Below, piece after piece: positions 33,544 to 44,341 of a stretch of DNA of 64,000 nt. How positions within the stretch are numbered: position 1 is the stretch's first letter; each line of letters begins with the position of its first letter. The notes under the pieces were generated by a model. The model saw only the letters and a program-made list of their open reading frames with translations. It had not been told where the DNA came from and did no database searches. The position numbers were made by a program, and so were the translations under genes. Where the stretch lies: NCBI RefSeq assembly GCF_003945595.2, contig NW_024104621.1, forward strand, positions 394,066 to 458,065, in the 5' to 3' direction. The stretch is from Pipra filicauda (taxonomy: Eukaryota; Chordata; Aves; Passeriformes; Pipridae).

Positions 33544-36500
33544 TTGCAACAGCTAGAATTCGCTAGTTCTAATGAGATTGAGAACTGGCAGGCAATTCAA
33601 TCTCTAAAAGAGGGAGATAATTTGGCACTATTTCCAGAACCTTATGAGTCATTAACACCTGTCTCAGTCAGAGGAAATGGGACCAAAATCTCTGACAATG
33701 ACAATGAAAGCAACAGAGGTGAAGATGATTCATTTACACTCGCAACCGAATCCATCTTATACTCCCAGGAAGACCAAATGCCAGAGGAAATACCACTGGT
33801 GAAATTACCGGACAAAAATCCATCTTCTCCGTGTTGTAAGATCAAAATATGGGGAGTACAGAGGCTTGTAGACCGCCTTCTTAGACTACATGGAAAAAGA
33901 AAGATCATTTTCCAATGTATTAAATGTGGTCTGCAAAGTGATAATTATTGCTCTACTCTCTGTCACTATCCATTGTGCAAGGTGCTAAGGAGGTGGTTAT
34001 ATCTGGAGATTGGATTTGTGAGGAGTGTAGGAGGAACTTCCAATCAAAAAGTGGCCTGGGACAGCATAAAAGCCTGAGTCACCCAGAAATCAGAAACCAG
34101 GAAAGGATTGCTGCTGCTCGCCCTAGAACAGCTCGGGAATCATCTTGTAATGCTGGTCAAAAGACTATTGGAGAAACTGGTAAAAAACACGAGGGAGAGA
34201 GATATATTAATAAACTAATCACATTAATAAACATATTCCATCTAAGACAATTAAACAAATCAGCGATAAAAGGCCGTATATGATTCCTGTACAAAAAGAA
34301 AGGGAAGATCAGGAAGTGTTTGTACAGGTAGAGAAAAGAAAGAAATATCTAACAAACGCAGAAACATTGAGCCCAGGTCAGTTGAGAGTACATTATATAG
34401 CAATGATTACAAAAGGGATAAAATCAAGAAAGATGAACAACTATCCGAGGGCATTCAATAAAATTGTTGAGGGGAGAACAGATATCCACGCAATAGTTAA
34501 CAATGTAACAAAAGAATGGTATGGACACCTCGAGGTCAGCTGTTGGATAGATAAAACATCGAATATGAAACCAAAAATAGGCAAAACACAGGATACACAA
34601 AGTAAGAGAAAAGCAGCAAATTGGATGAGAACCATAAAAACTTATGGTTAACTTATGGGAAAATACCGAACATGATATGGGGATGCCGAACTATATTGCT
34701 ACCTAAATCAACTAAGCCAGACCGTCTCAATGACATCAATAATTGGAGACCCATTACTGTCATGTCTGTAATTTTAAGGTTATTCTCAATGATATTGACG
34801 GCTAGGTTAGCAAAGGCGTGCCCCATAAAACCTAGACAAAGGGGATTTATAAAATCGCAAGGCTGCTCTGAAAATTTAAAATTATTACATCTTCTTATAA
34901 AGACTGCAAAAGGAGAACGCAAAGGGCAGGAGTGGTGTTTGTTGACATCGCAAAGGCTTTGGACACAGTAAGCCATCAACATATTATCGCAGGCTTGAAA
35001 CAAAAGGGTATAGATGCTCATATTATTAATTTGATTGCAAATATGTACGAAAATATCTACACTCAAATTGGCACTAAAAATGAACAATCAGGTACAATTC
35101 AAATAAAAGTGGGAGTCGAACAAGGGGACCCTATATCTCCATTGCTATTGGCTATGGACCCTTTATTATGTGAATTAGAACAGTATAGAAAAGGGTTCCA
35201 TCATAGAAATAGCTCGATCACTGCAATGGTTTTTGCCAATGATCTGGTCTTACTTAGTGGATCCTGGGAAGGTATGAAAAAGAACACCGAGATTCTTGAG
35301 ACATTTTGTGATCTAACCGGTCTTAAGACACAAGGGAAAAAATGTCACGTTTTTTTCATCAAACCTACAAGAGATGCATATACAATCAATGATTTTCCTT
35401 CATGGAATCTAGGTGGAACATTCCTCAATATGGTTTGTCCTGGTAGCTCTGAGAAATATCTGGGCCTACAGATTGATCCTTGGGTACATATAGCCAAGTC
35501 AGATTTGTCATCAAGAATAGAAACGTGGCTAAACCGCATTAGTGAAGCACCACTCAAACCACTACAGAGAGTGGACGTTTTAAAAACATATGGGATCCCT
35601 CAAATAATATATCTAGTAGAGACAAAAACTGGATTCTTGGAAGCCATAGATTTAAAGATTAGGGCAGCTATTAAGAAATGGTTACATCTACCGACCAACA
35701 CTTGCGATACCATCCTATATTCCAGCATAAAGGACGGTGGATTAGGTACTACAAAACTACAGGCACTGATCCCGAGTGTACAAGCCAGAAGGTTACATAG
35801 GCTGGCACAGTGCTCTGACGATACTTTAAGGTCTGTTTTGCAGGAAGAAAACATCACGCAGGTATATGAGAAATTGTGGATAACAGCTGGAAGAGACAAA
35901 GATAAGATACTGAATATCTGGGCACCCAAAGCAATGGTGGAGCCATCTAATCTGGGTGAGGAAGATATATCAGAATGGAAAATAAGTACACCAAAAGCCA
36001 TATACCCACAGCATTGTAACTGGAAGAAAATGGAATTTCAAAAATGGACCCAATTACAGTCCCAAGGTATTGGAATTACCAACTTTGAAGAGGATACGAT
36101 TAGCAATAACTGGATTAAGAACTATCGAGGTATACCCCACCGGAAGCTCCTGACAGCTCTACAATTGAGGGTGAACATCTACCCCACCAGAGAATATCTA
36201 GCGAGAGGGAAGACAGATGGATACATCTGGTCCTGTAGACACTGCCAAGCCGGGAACGAATCCTGTTCTCACATCATGGGACAATGCCCAGTAGTTAAAG
36301 ATGCCAGGATAAAACATCACAATTACATCTGAAACATGCTTTCAGAGGAAGCGAAAAAGAAAGACTGGGGCATCTATCAGGAACCTAATATAAGAGACAC
36401 AGATGGGGAGCTGTTTAAACACGACCTCATCTTTTGTGAAGGAAAAACAGGCACTTGTCGTGGATGTTACAGTGACATATGAAGCGGATAATACCACTCT

Positions 36501-36777
36501 AGAGAAAGCAGCAAAAGAAAAAGTGAAAAAGTATCAACATCTGGAAAAGGAGATCCAAGAATTAACCAACACAGACAAAGTCATCTTCATGGACTTCCCC
36601 CTTGGATTAACGGGTAAGTGGTATAACAAAAATTTTGATCTTTTGCAGACTCTGGGTCTATCAGCCTCAAAGCAGGAAAGGACAGCCCGAGCTTTGGCGT
36701 CCAGAGCCCTTCTCACCTCTGTTGACATCGTACATATGTTTGCGAGTAAAAGTTCACACAACTCTCTAAGTAGTTAA
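33544..36777 (+). pseudogene. R2 protein: zinc fingers, reverse transcriptase, CCHC and endonuclease; at least five frameshifts
   Basis: Six frame segments join in order: 33544-33985, 33985-34283, 34280-34650, 34621-34950, 34932-36332 and 36403-36777. Visible domains are N-terminal zinc fingers (CIKCGLQSDNYC; WICEECRRNF ... QHKSLSH), a basic Myb-like stretch, RT (NWRPITVMS; motif A VFVDIAKALD; motif B GVEQGDPISP; motif C FANDLVLL), CCHC (CRHCQAGNESCSHIMGQC) and a restriction-like endonuclease (KHDLI ... VVDVTVTYE). The RT catalytic FADD has become FAND (aat at 35238-35240), and the endonuclease PD has become HD. With a stop at 36330-36332 as well, this copy cannot make active protein. Confidence 0.92.
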
Positions 36778-37052
36778 GTCCTTCTGTTGTTCCCAGTGTT
36801 TTAGAATTCACTGGTTTTATTCCTTTACACTTTTTATCATCTTTTACTGTATTTACTGATTTTATTAATATTACTCTTGGTCTATTGTATTTTACTAACT
36901 GCTATTAAAGCTGTGTTATCTGTTGTGACCCTATTCCGCAAAAGTGGCAAATCTCGTAATGATTACATCTAGCGCTCACTGGACGTGACATTGGTGGATG
37001 GGCCACCTCTAACCTGGAAAAGGTGCACACAATAAAGTGTGTGTTCGTCTAA
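36778..37052 (+). other. R2 3' UTR (unit 1)
   Basis: About 275 bp ending cctggaaaaggtgcacacaa ... ttcgtctaa, matching the 3' end of the short R2 copy (cccggaaaaggtgcatacac ... tttgaatca). In R2 elements this region folds into the RNA structure recognised by the R2 protein for target-primed reverse transcription. Confidence 0.8.
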
Positions 37053-37404
37053 TAGCTTGGACTCTCTTCACAGGGGATGATTGTGGCTGCCTTGATTCGG
37101 CTGCCAGGGTGCTGGTGGGTAGAACTGCTCTCCGAGTCTGGTGGGTAGACCCGGTTTTGGAGCTCAGCCCCATGGGTAGACCTGGTGCCTGAGCCCAGTG
37201 GGTACACCTGGTGTCCGAGCTTAGTGGGTAGACCTGGTGTCTGAGCTCAGCCTGTAGACATGCTGAGTGATCTGCTCACAGCAGGTAGACCTGGTATCCG
37301 AGCCCGGTGGCTAGACCTGGTGTCCAAGTCAGGCGGGTAGACCTGGTGTCCCAGTGCAGCGGGCTCATCGGCTAGACCTGTTCTCCAAGTCGGGCAGTGA
37401 GACT

Positions 37405-37535
37405 GGGTTCCAAGGGCTTAGTCGAGGACCTCGGTGGGAACCAAGGCACTGCCGTTTCTGCCCGGTGCTCCGAGTGAGAAAGAAATGGCATTGTGTGCAT
37501 TGCGGGTAAAGAGAGGAAGTAGCTTGGACTCTCTT
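37405..37535 (+). repeat. 28S-derived block 1 in spacer satellite
   Basis: Order of matches to 28S just upstream of the R2 site: gaggacctcgg, tttctgcccggtgctccgag, gagaaagaaa, attgcgggtaaagag, agtagcttggactctctta. In 28S the equivalents are gaaggcccg, tttctgcccagtgctctgaa, gtgaagaaa, gcgagtaaacggcggg and agtaactatgactctctta. Confidence 0.75.
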
Positions 37536-37629
37536 AATGTGGTACAGCAGCGGCCGACTGGGTGCGGCCACGGGGGTACTGGCGGGTAGAACCATCGCCC
37601 GAGCTTAGCGGACGGAGCTTGTCTCAGGG

Positions 37630-37750
37630 CTTGACCAGGGCCCTTGACGGACCCTGAGAAGGTGTGATTTCTGCCTGCTGTCTGAGTGGGAAAGAAAAGG
37701 TACTGTGTGTGGTGCGGGTAAAGATGGGGAGTAACTTGGACTCTCTTTAG
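37630..37750 (+). repeat. 28S-derived block 2 in spacer satellite
   Basis: Matches gggcccttgacgg, tgtgatttctgcctgctgtc, gggaaagaaaagg, gtgcgggtaaagatgggg, agtaacttggactctcttta, ggtagg. This block keeps tgtgatttctgcc exactly as in 28S and ends with an R2-target-like ctctctttaggtagg. Confidence 0.8.
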
Positions 37751-38214
37751 GTAGGTGGCATGGCTGTGGCCGCCACAGTTCGGCTACTGAGGTGCCGGCG
37801 GGTAGAACTGCTCTCCAAGCCCGGCAGGTAGACCTGGTTTTGGAACTCAGCAGGTAGAGCTGATGTCCACGCTCAGCGGGTAGACCTGTTGTCCAATCAC
37901 AGAGGGTAGACCTGGTATCTGAACCCAGCGGCTAGACCTGGTGTCTGAGCCAGGCAGGTAGACCTGGTGTCCGTGCACAGTGGGTAGAGCTGGTGTCCGT
38001 GCTCAGCAGGTAGACCTGCTCTCTGGGTCTAGCGGGTAGACCTGTTGACCGAGCTCGGCAGATAGACCCATTCTCTGAGCCCGGTGGGTAGACCGGCTGT
38101 CTGATCCGATCCCAGTGAGTAGACCTGGTGTCCCAGAGCAGTGGGTAGACCTGCTGTCAAATTTTATCCCAGCAGGTAGACCTGCTCTCCTGGTCAAGCA
38201 GCTAGACCTGGTTC

Positions 38215-38350
38215 CAAGGGTTTAGCCGAGGCCCTTGGCAGGCGCCGAGGCACTGCCATTTCTGCCCGGTGCTCCGAGCGGGAAAGAAACAGCACTGTGT
38301 GCAGTGCGGGTAAAGAGGGGGATTAGTTTGGACTCTCTTTAGGTAGGTGG
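38215..38350 (+). repeat. 28S-derived block 3 in spacer satellite
   Basis: Matches cgaggcccttggc, atttctgcccggtgctccga, gggaaagaaacag, agtgcgggtaaagag, ttggactctctttaggtagg. It preserves the R2 cleavage neighbourhood with one extra T. Confidence 0.8.
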
Positions 38351-38599
38351 CTGCCGAGGTGCTGGCGGGTAGAGCTGCGCTCCTAGCCCAGCGGGTAGAC
38401 CTGATTTTGGAGCTCAGCAGGTAGACCTGGTGTCCGAGCCTGGTGGGTAGACCTGGTGTCTGAGTTTTTTGAGTTGACCAGTTCTCCAACTTAAATGCAG
38501 CTGGTCTTGTGTTCTGCCGGGTGCTGGCGAGCATAAGGTCTACCTGGTTCCGGGGCTGGTGAGCATCAGGTCTACCCAGTTCCAAGGCCATCCAATCTG

Positions 38600-41300
38600 G
38601 TCGCTGCGGCTGCAGATGGTGACCTGTGCCCCGGCGGCATCCTGGCGCAGGGCTACCAGGTCTACCTGGCTCCGATGGGATTTAGGTGCCTGTTGGTATT
38701 TTCGGGGTAGGCCTGTTCTCGCGGCTGGCCCCCGAAGTCGGGTAAGGGGTTGTTGTTGGGCGTCGCCTCTGGTTAGGTCCCAGCGAAAGGTGGCCTGCTC
38801 TTGCGCGCCTCCCCGTTGAGTAGCCTTGAGCCGCTTTGGAGGCGCGGCAGGGCCAGGACACGTCTGTCTGTATTATGGGCAGGGGTTGTAGAGCAGTGCA
38901 TGTTCCAAGGGCCCCTTTTCTTCCGCGTCTGCTGCAAAGCGCAGCCTTCAGCCCGTGACATGGGCCGGCACCCCACGAGTGGCAGGAAGGTCAGTGAGAA
39001 AACCGCGGGGCACTCAACTGGCTTCCTCGGGCGGCCTGATGATGGGAGGAAGATGAGAGCCGAGCGAAAGCGCAGCGAGGGAGTGCGGGACTGGGACGGC
39101 CGAGGGGCACACGGGGGCCCAGCAGTGTACAACCCAAGCCGGTGGCGGCTGCCGGTTCCCCAAGGGCCCTGGGCGAAGGCGGCGGTGAGGGTGGCGAGGT
39201 GTCATCGTCTTGTGGCGGGCATTGTTGCGGGCAGTTGGTGGCCAGGGCTTGGGTGGCCGAACCCGCTCAGGTTTTCCCCAACCGCCTCCCGAGAGCCCCG
39301 AAGATGGCCCGGGCCTAGGTGGCGGCACCCTGTCCTCCTCTGACGAAGGCGGCAGTGCCGGTGGTGTGCTAGGGACTGGCGGTGGGTGTACGACCTTGCC
39401 TGGACCCGACCAGTTGCCGGAGGGGCTCGGTGATGGGACTACCCATTGTCGGGCAAGGCGGTACACTCGGTGTGCCTCAGGTCTTTTGTTCATTCCCCCT
39501 TCCTCAGCCCTAAACCGGGGACCCGCCGAGTGGGTCGAAGGTAGCAGCAGCAGGGTGTGGCCGGAGGCTGCGCCTGCAGCCTGAGAACCCAACAGAGTTG
39601 CCGAGAGCCCTGGGTGAGGTGGTGGTGCATCGTCCCTCCCTTCTCTTCTACTGGAACCAGAGCCAGGTGGCCTGTGCAGTCGGGCCTGCCCCGCCGGTGT
39701 GATTGCCGGAGGACTGGGTTCTGCGAAGGTCTGCTGGCCAGAGGTCAGGTTGCGGGCGAAGTGGGGGCGCCTTCCTGGCCAGTTTGTTTTTTTCCTCTGG
39801 CGGCCTTAAGCCGCAGCACGCTGAGTGCGCCGGGGGAGAGAGCGAGAGCAGCCTGGCGGTGGCCGGCAGCCTCCAAGGTGCAAGCCCGTGGGCAGCGAAA
39901 GGGAATCGGGGAGCGAGGGGCGCGGGCCCCGCCCCGAGCCCCGGGAGGCCGTGGTTAGCACGGCGAGCGAGAGGCATGCGTACTTTTTGGGGGTTTGTTC
40001 TTTTTCTCCCCGTCACCTTTCTGGGGGAAGCCGACAGCCACGAGGCGGGCGAAAGCCGGTGGTCGGTGGCGCTTTCGCACGCTGGAGGTGCCGCTGGGGT
40101 GAGCGGGGCCGTCTGCAGCCCATGCCTCCAACCCAGTGATGCCGTTCTGTGGGAGGTGGCTGTGGGCCCGGGAGGGCCAGAAGCGTGGGTTGCCCAGAGC
40201 CGGGCGTCTGGCGGCATCCGCCTCCTGCCAGGCCTGGGAGCACTCTGGAGTGTGCGGACCACTGGCGTCGGCGGCCTCGGGCGTGCCGTCCTCCCCATTG
40301 TGGTGGCAGACTGAGTGAGAGTGGTCGTGGAGCCGTTCCCTCAGTAGCGATGGATGAGGCTTTTCGGGAGGCGTGGGAGAGGGCCCCTGGTGGGCCGGTG
40401 CTCCTCCGTGGCTGGCCGAGGCGTGGCGGAGGCCGGTGTTCAGGTTGGGCTGTCTCCTTTGCCCGTGGGCTTCCCGTGGCAGGCAAGGCGCCGTCCCTCC
40501 TGGCGGGGAGGGGCTTCTTCACCGTGCTGGGCTGTGTGACAGCCACTCGCCTCCGCGAGCCTTTCAGGTGTCCTTGGGAACAGGTGAGGTGCCGGTGCCG
40601 GCCTTGGTCTGGGTTGCGCCTGTGGGTGCCAGCCGCGAGCAGCGCTGGGCGGCGGTGCGGCTGGAGCCGACGGCAAGCCAGAGAGAGAATGAAAGGGAAG
40701 GCTCGGGGGTACTGCGAACTTCCCCCCCCACAGCTAGTGCTGGAGAGGGCAGTGGGTCGCTGTGCCGCTGCCCGTTGCCGAGTGAGCCGCCCCGGCCAAG
40801 GGACCTTAGTGACCGGGCTGCGCCCGCCTCGTTGGGTCGCTGTCTCCTCTAGCATGTCCGGTGGTGCCGTGTTGCCGAGTGTTGACCCGGCCGGCCTCGG
40901 GGGCCGGTCAGCCCCATCCGAGCCACAGCTGGCGGTATTGTGCGGCTGAGCGAGGGAAACAAAGGCGAGTCCGCAGGAGGCCACCTGACTGAAGCTGCGC
41001 AGCTGTACCGGCTCTTTGCCCGCAGTGGCGCGGGAAGGGTCGGCCGCCAGGGTTGGCCATCGCCGCGCATGGTTCCCTCCACATGCACGCGGCACCTTCC
41101 TCGCCCAGGTGCCGCCTCGTCCGCCGGGCCGCAGGGTTTGGCAGGGGCTGCCAGCGCCCGTGCCCGCCATGCCCCGCTGACGTCCGCTGCGAGGTCCAGA
41201 GAGAAGAGGGAGTGAGAAGCCAGCCGGCGGGGCGCTGTGAGGGTTGGTGGGGTTGGCGGGCCACCATCAGGGCGACAGGCGGTGCCGCTCGGGTGGCAGC
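38600..41300 (+). other. rDNA spacer and external transcribed spacer upstream of 18S
   Basis: About 2.7 kb of GC-rich unique sequence leading directly into the 18S 5' end. By position it holds the end of the intergenic spacer and the 5' ETS. No Pol I promoter can be recognised by eye. Many long frames on both strands are GC-composition artefacts. Confidence 0.6.
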
Positions 41301-42329
41301 TACCTGGTTGATCCTCCCAGTAGCATAGGCTTGTCTCAAAGCTTAAGCCATGCATGTCTAAGTACACACAGGCGGTACAGTGAAACTGCGAATGGCTCAT
41401 TAAATCAGTTATGGTTCCTTTGGTCGCTCCTCTCCCGCTCCTTGGATAGCTGTGGTAATTCAAGAGCTAATACATGCCGACGAGCGCCGACCTCCAGGGA
41501 CGCGTGCATTTATCATACCAAAAACAACCCGGGCCTGCCTGGCAGCTTTGGTGACTCTAGATAACCTTGAGCCGATCGCACGCCCCTGCGGCGGCGACGA
41601 CCCATTCGAATGTCTGCCCTATCAACTTTTGCTGGTACTGTCTGTGCCTACCATGGTGACCACGGGTGACGGGGAATCAGGGTTCAATTCTGGAGAGGGA
41701 GCCTGAGAAACGGCTACCACATCCAAGGAAGGCAGCAGGCGCGCAAATTACCCACTCCCGACCCGGGGAAGTAGTGACGAAAAATAAAAACACAGGACTC
41801 GTTCGAGGCCCTGTAATTGGAATGAGTGCACTTGAGCAAGGATCCATTGGAGGGCAAGTCTGGTGCTAGCAACTGCGGTAATTCCAGCTCCAATAGTGTA
41901 TTTTAAAGTTGCTGCAGTTAAAAAGCTTGTGGTTGGATCTTGGGAGCTGGCTGTCCGCTGCAAGGCGAGCCACCGCCTGTCCCAGCCCCTGCCTCTCGGT
42001 GCCCCATCGATGCTCTTAGCTGAGTGTCCTGTGGGGCCCGAAGCATTTACTTTGAGAAAATTAGTGTTCAAAGCAGGCCAACTGCCGGCATACTGCAGCT
42101 AGGAATAATGGAATAGGACTCTGGTTCTAATTTGTTGGTTTTCAGAAACAGGACCATGATTAAGAGGGACGACCGGGGGCATTTTTATTGTGCTGTTAGA
42201 GGTGAAATTCTTGGACCGGCGCAAGACGACCTAGAGCGAAAGCATTTGCCAAGAATGTTTTCATTAATCAAGAACGAAAGTCAGAGGTTCGATAATGATC
42301 AGATACCGTTGTAGTTCTGACCATAAACG
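41301..42329 (+). rRNA. 18S rRNA pseudogene, 5' 1.03 kb only (unit 2)
   Basis: Starts tacctggttgatcctcccag (usual tgccag mutated) and continues with gcatgtctaagtacacacagg, gtgaaactgcgaatggctca, gtggtaattcaagagctaa, gaaacggctaccacatcc, ggtaattccagctcc, gaggtgaaattcttggaccg and gatcagataccgttgtag. It stops at ccataaacg (42329), about 57% of a normal 18S. A conserved stretch near 41832 is shortened (gcacttgagcaaggatcc). The 3' 800 nt are absent. Confidence 0.95.
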
Positions 42330-43730
42330 CTCCCTCAAAGGCAGCACCCCCGCCGGGCCATGCAGGTCGTTTCCCTCTCCCCAGGGCCAGGTACCTAGCG
42401 CTTGGCGCCTGGGCGGCAGCCAAGCCCCCCCAAGGTTGCGTGGCAGCCCCCGGGGGCTGAGAGCCGCCGGGAGAGCCGGGCAGAGGTTTAAAGGCTCAGG
42501 CGGCTCGATGCTACCCGCGACGGCAGTGGCGGCAGCCAGACGGCGGGGCGGTGACACTGAGGGGTGGGGAGCTACTCCTGCTGATGCCCTGTGATGGCAG
42601 CTGCATCCGCCGGCCGAGCTTCTCCTGCCGGCCACGCAAGCAGCTGTGCTGGGGCTGGGCCCACTGCCCTCCCCACTTCGTGGTTCAGTCTCGGCGGTGA
42701 AGATGGCGGCGGCCCACGGTTGGTCGTTGCCGGACCGCCTGCCTCCCCAGCAAGGGGCGACTGCCGCCATGGTGGAGGGCACGTGCCCTTGGCCGAGGGC
42801 GGCACGGCTGGCAGCTGCCAGGCCTGCCACGCTCCTTTCTTGTCTCGAAGCTGTCAGCCTCCCAGCCGAGGTGGCGGCAAGCCGCTGCTGCCGAGAGGAG
42901 CGACCGCTCGCCCACCCGGGCGAGTGCCTGTCGGCGGCGTCCTTGTTGCCGCAGGGCGTCCGGGCAGGCGTTGGTGTCCGAGTGGCGGCATTGCCACTCG
43001 GCTCATGTCCCCTGAGCGGGGGACAACCACAGCAGTAGTGACGTGCTGGGTCCTGCCTGTCGCTTGCCCGTTGCCCCAGGCGGGGGCCGCATCCGCTGAG
43101 AAGTCGTGCAGCTGGGGCCAAGGGGGAATCGTCCCCCCTGACCAAGCGCTGCCCCCCTTTCGCAGGGCGTGTGCCCGCCGAAATGGATCGAGGGCGCCAA
43201 GCAGCGACGGCGGTGCCAGCAGGGCCTCGGCACCAACCACGGTGGCGGGCCATCATCTAGCCAGCCCCGAGTGCTGCCGATGCCGGCTTGGGTGCCGGTG
43301 CTGACATGTCTGGCTGGTGGCAGGGGCAACGCAACTGTCCGCTGAGCTCGGCCTGGTGGCGCAGTGGTCCGCCGGTGAGGCGGTGGCCTCGCCCGCGGCC
43401 CCGAGGGTTGTGTCAGGTGGGTGCAGAGGAGAGAGAGGAGTGGTGAGTGCGGACCGAGGGCCGTGCCTAGCACCGTGAGCGCGTCGTCCCGGCGGGGCGG
43501 GAGACAGGTGGCGCACAGTCTGGTTTGTGCCACTGCTCTCCGCGCGGAGGTTGGTCCGAACCTGGGTGCCTGGGCCGCCTCTGAGGGCGGCGCGAGGTGC
43601 GTTTCTCCACCGCAGTGATTACCGGAGGGGGGGATTCGACCAGGAGAGCAAGCTCCCCGCCTTTGCTTTCCTTGGGCGTCTGGTGGGGCTTCTCCCCACC
43701 TCTCCTTCGCTCATGTGTGTGCTCGTGAGG
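42330..43730 (+). other. GC-rich rDNA spacer (ITS-like), 5.8S not found
   Basis: Connects truncated 18S to mid-28S. 43120-43240 resembles the ITS2-like segment of unit 1 (gcccgccgaaatggatcgag; gggcgccaagcagcgacgg). No 5.8S signature is present anywhere in the window. The 18S 3' end, 5.8S and 28S 5' end are therefore deleted or rearranged here. Confidence 0.5.
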
Positions 43731-44253
43731 CCGGCCCTAAGTGATAGGCGAGTTGGGTTCAGATCCCTAAATCCGGAGTGGCAGAGATGGGCGCGGCGAG
43801 GTACCCAGTGCAATGACGCAGCTGATCCCGGAGAAGCAGGCAGGAGCCCTGGGGAGAGTTCTCTTTTCTTTGTGAAGGGCCGGGCGCCCAGGAATGTGTT
43901 CACCCCGAGAGAGGGGCCCGCTGCGGTGGGCGCCCCCTGCCTCCCCCTTCGCCCGTCCTCCCCCTTGCTGTGGCCGGCGCCACAGTGGCAGCCGCCGCGT
44001 GCGCGACACCGCGGTCGACTGTGCGACATGGGTCACCCGCAGCGCGTGGTCCCGGTGGGCACCCGCGCACCCAGCCATGGCTAGCATGGACCATGCGGTT
44101 GACGTAGGGGAGGGTCCCCGGGGAAGGGTCCTCAGGTCGGTGCCCCGCCTCGGCCAGCGCCTAGCACCCGGCTTAGAGCTGGTGTGGACCAGGGGAATCC
44201 GACTGTTTAATTAAAACAAAGCATTGCGAAGGCCCGCGGTGGGTGTTGACACG

Positions 44254-44285
<32 letters not shown>

Positions 44286-44341
44286 AGTGAAGAAATTCAG
44301 TGAAGCGCGAGTAAACGGCGGGAGTAACTGTGACTCTCTTA
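43731..44341 (+). rRNA. 28S rRNA pseudogene fragment up to the R2 site (unit 2)
   Basis: Begins ggccctaagtgataggcgag, then ggttcagatccctaaatccg, gagttctcttttctttgtga, cccgagagaggggcccg, a variable D8-like stretch, ggggaatccgactgtttaat, gtgatttctgcccagtgct and gcgagtaaacggcgggagta. Ends gactctctta at 44332-44341, the R2 target upstream side with agg lost. Confidence 0.93.

Larger units (their letters stand above)
33052..37052 (+). mobile_element. R2 non-LTR retrotransposon, full-length but decayed, at the 28S target site
   Basis: A 4.0-kb element whose 5' junction is at the canonical R2 position of 28S. It has a structured 5' UTR (33052-33543), a disrupted ORF with zinc fingers, RT and endonuclease (33544-36776), and a 3' UTR ending ttcgtctaa. 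It inserts by target-primed reverse transcription using its own site-specific endonuclease. The expected downstream 28S flank (tagccaaatg) is cut to TAGC and then replaced by spacer satellite. Confidence 0.92.
37053..38600 (+). repeat. rDNA spacer satellite: gtagacctggtgtccgagc minisatellite with embedded 28S-like blocks
   Basis: Units of about 25-30 bp centred on gggtagacctggtgtccgag are grouped in runs and separated by ~120-bp blocks resembling 28S around the R2 target. Each superunit is roughly 250-600 bp and opens with ggactctctt ... ggctgcc ... ggtgctggcgggtagaactg. It starts immediately after the R2 3' end. Related minisatellite and one block occur at 58.8-59.3 kb, so it is probably an rDNA intergenic-spacer repeat. 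Confidence 0.85.

Noticed and set aside
39014..43533. Long frames in the GC-rich rDNA spacers (for example 385 codons at 40013-41170 minus, 330 codons at 42264-43256 minus)
   Set aside because: They overlap on both strands, run into the 18S gene and have low-complexity GC-driven composition.
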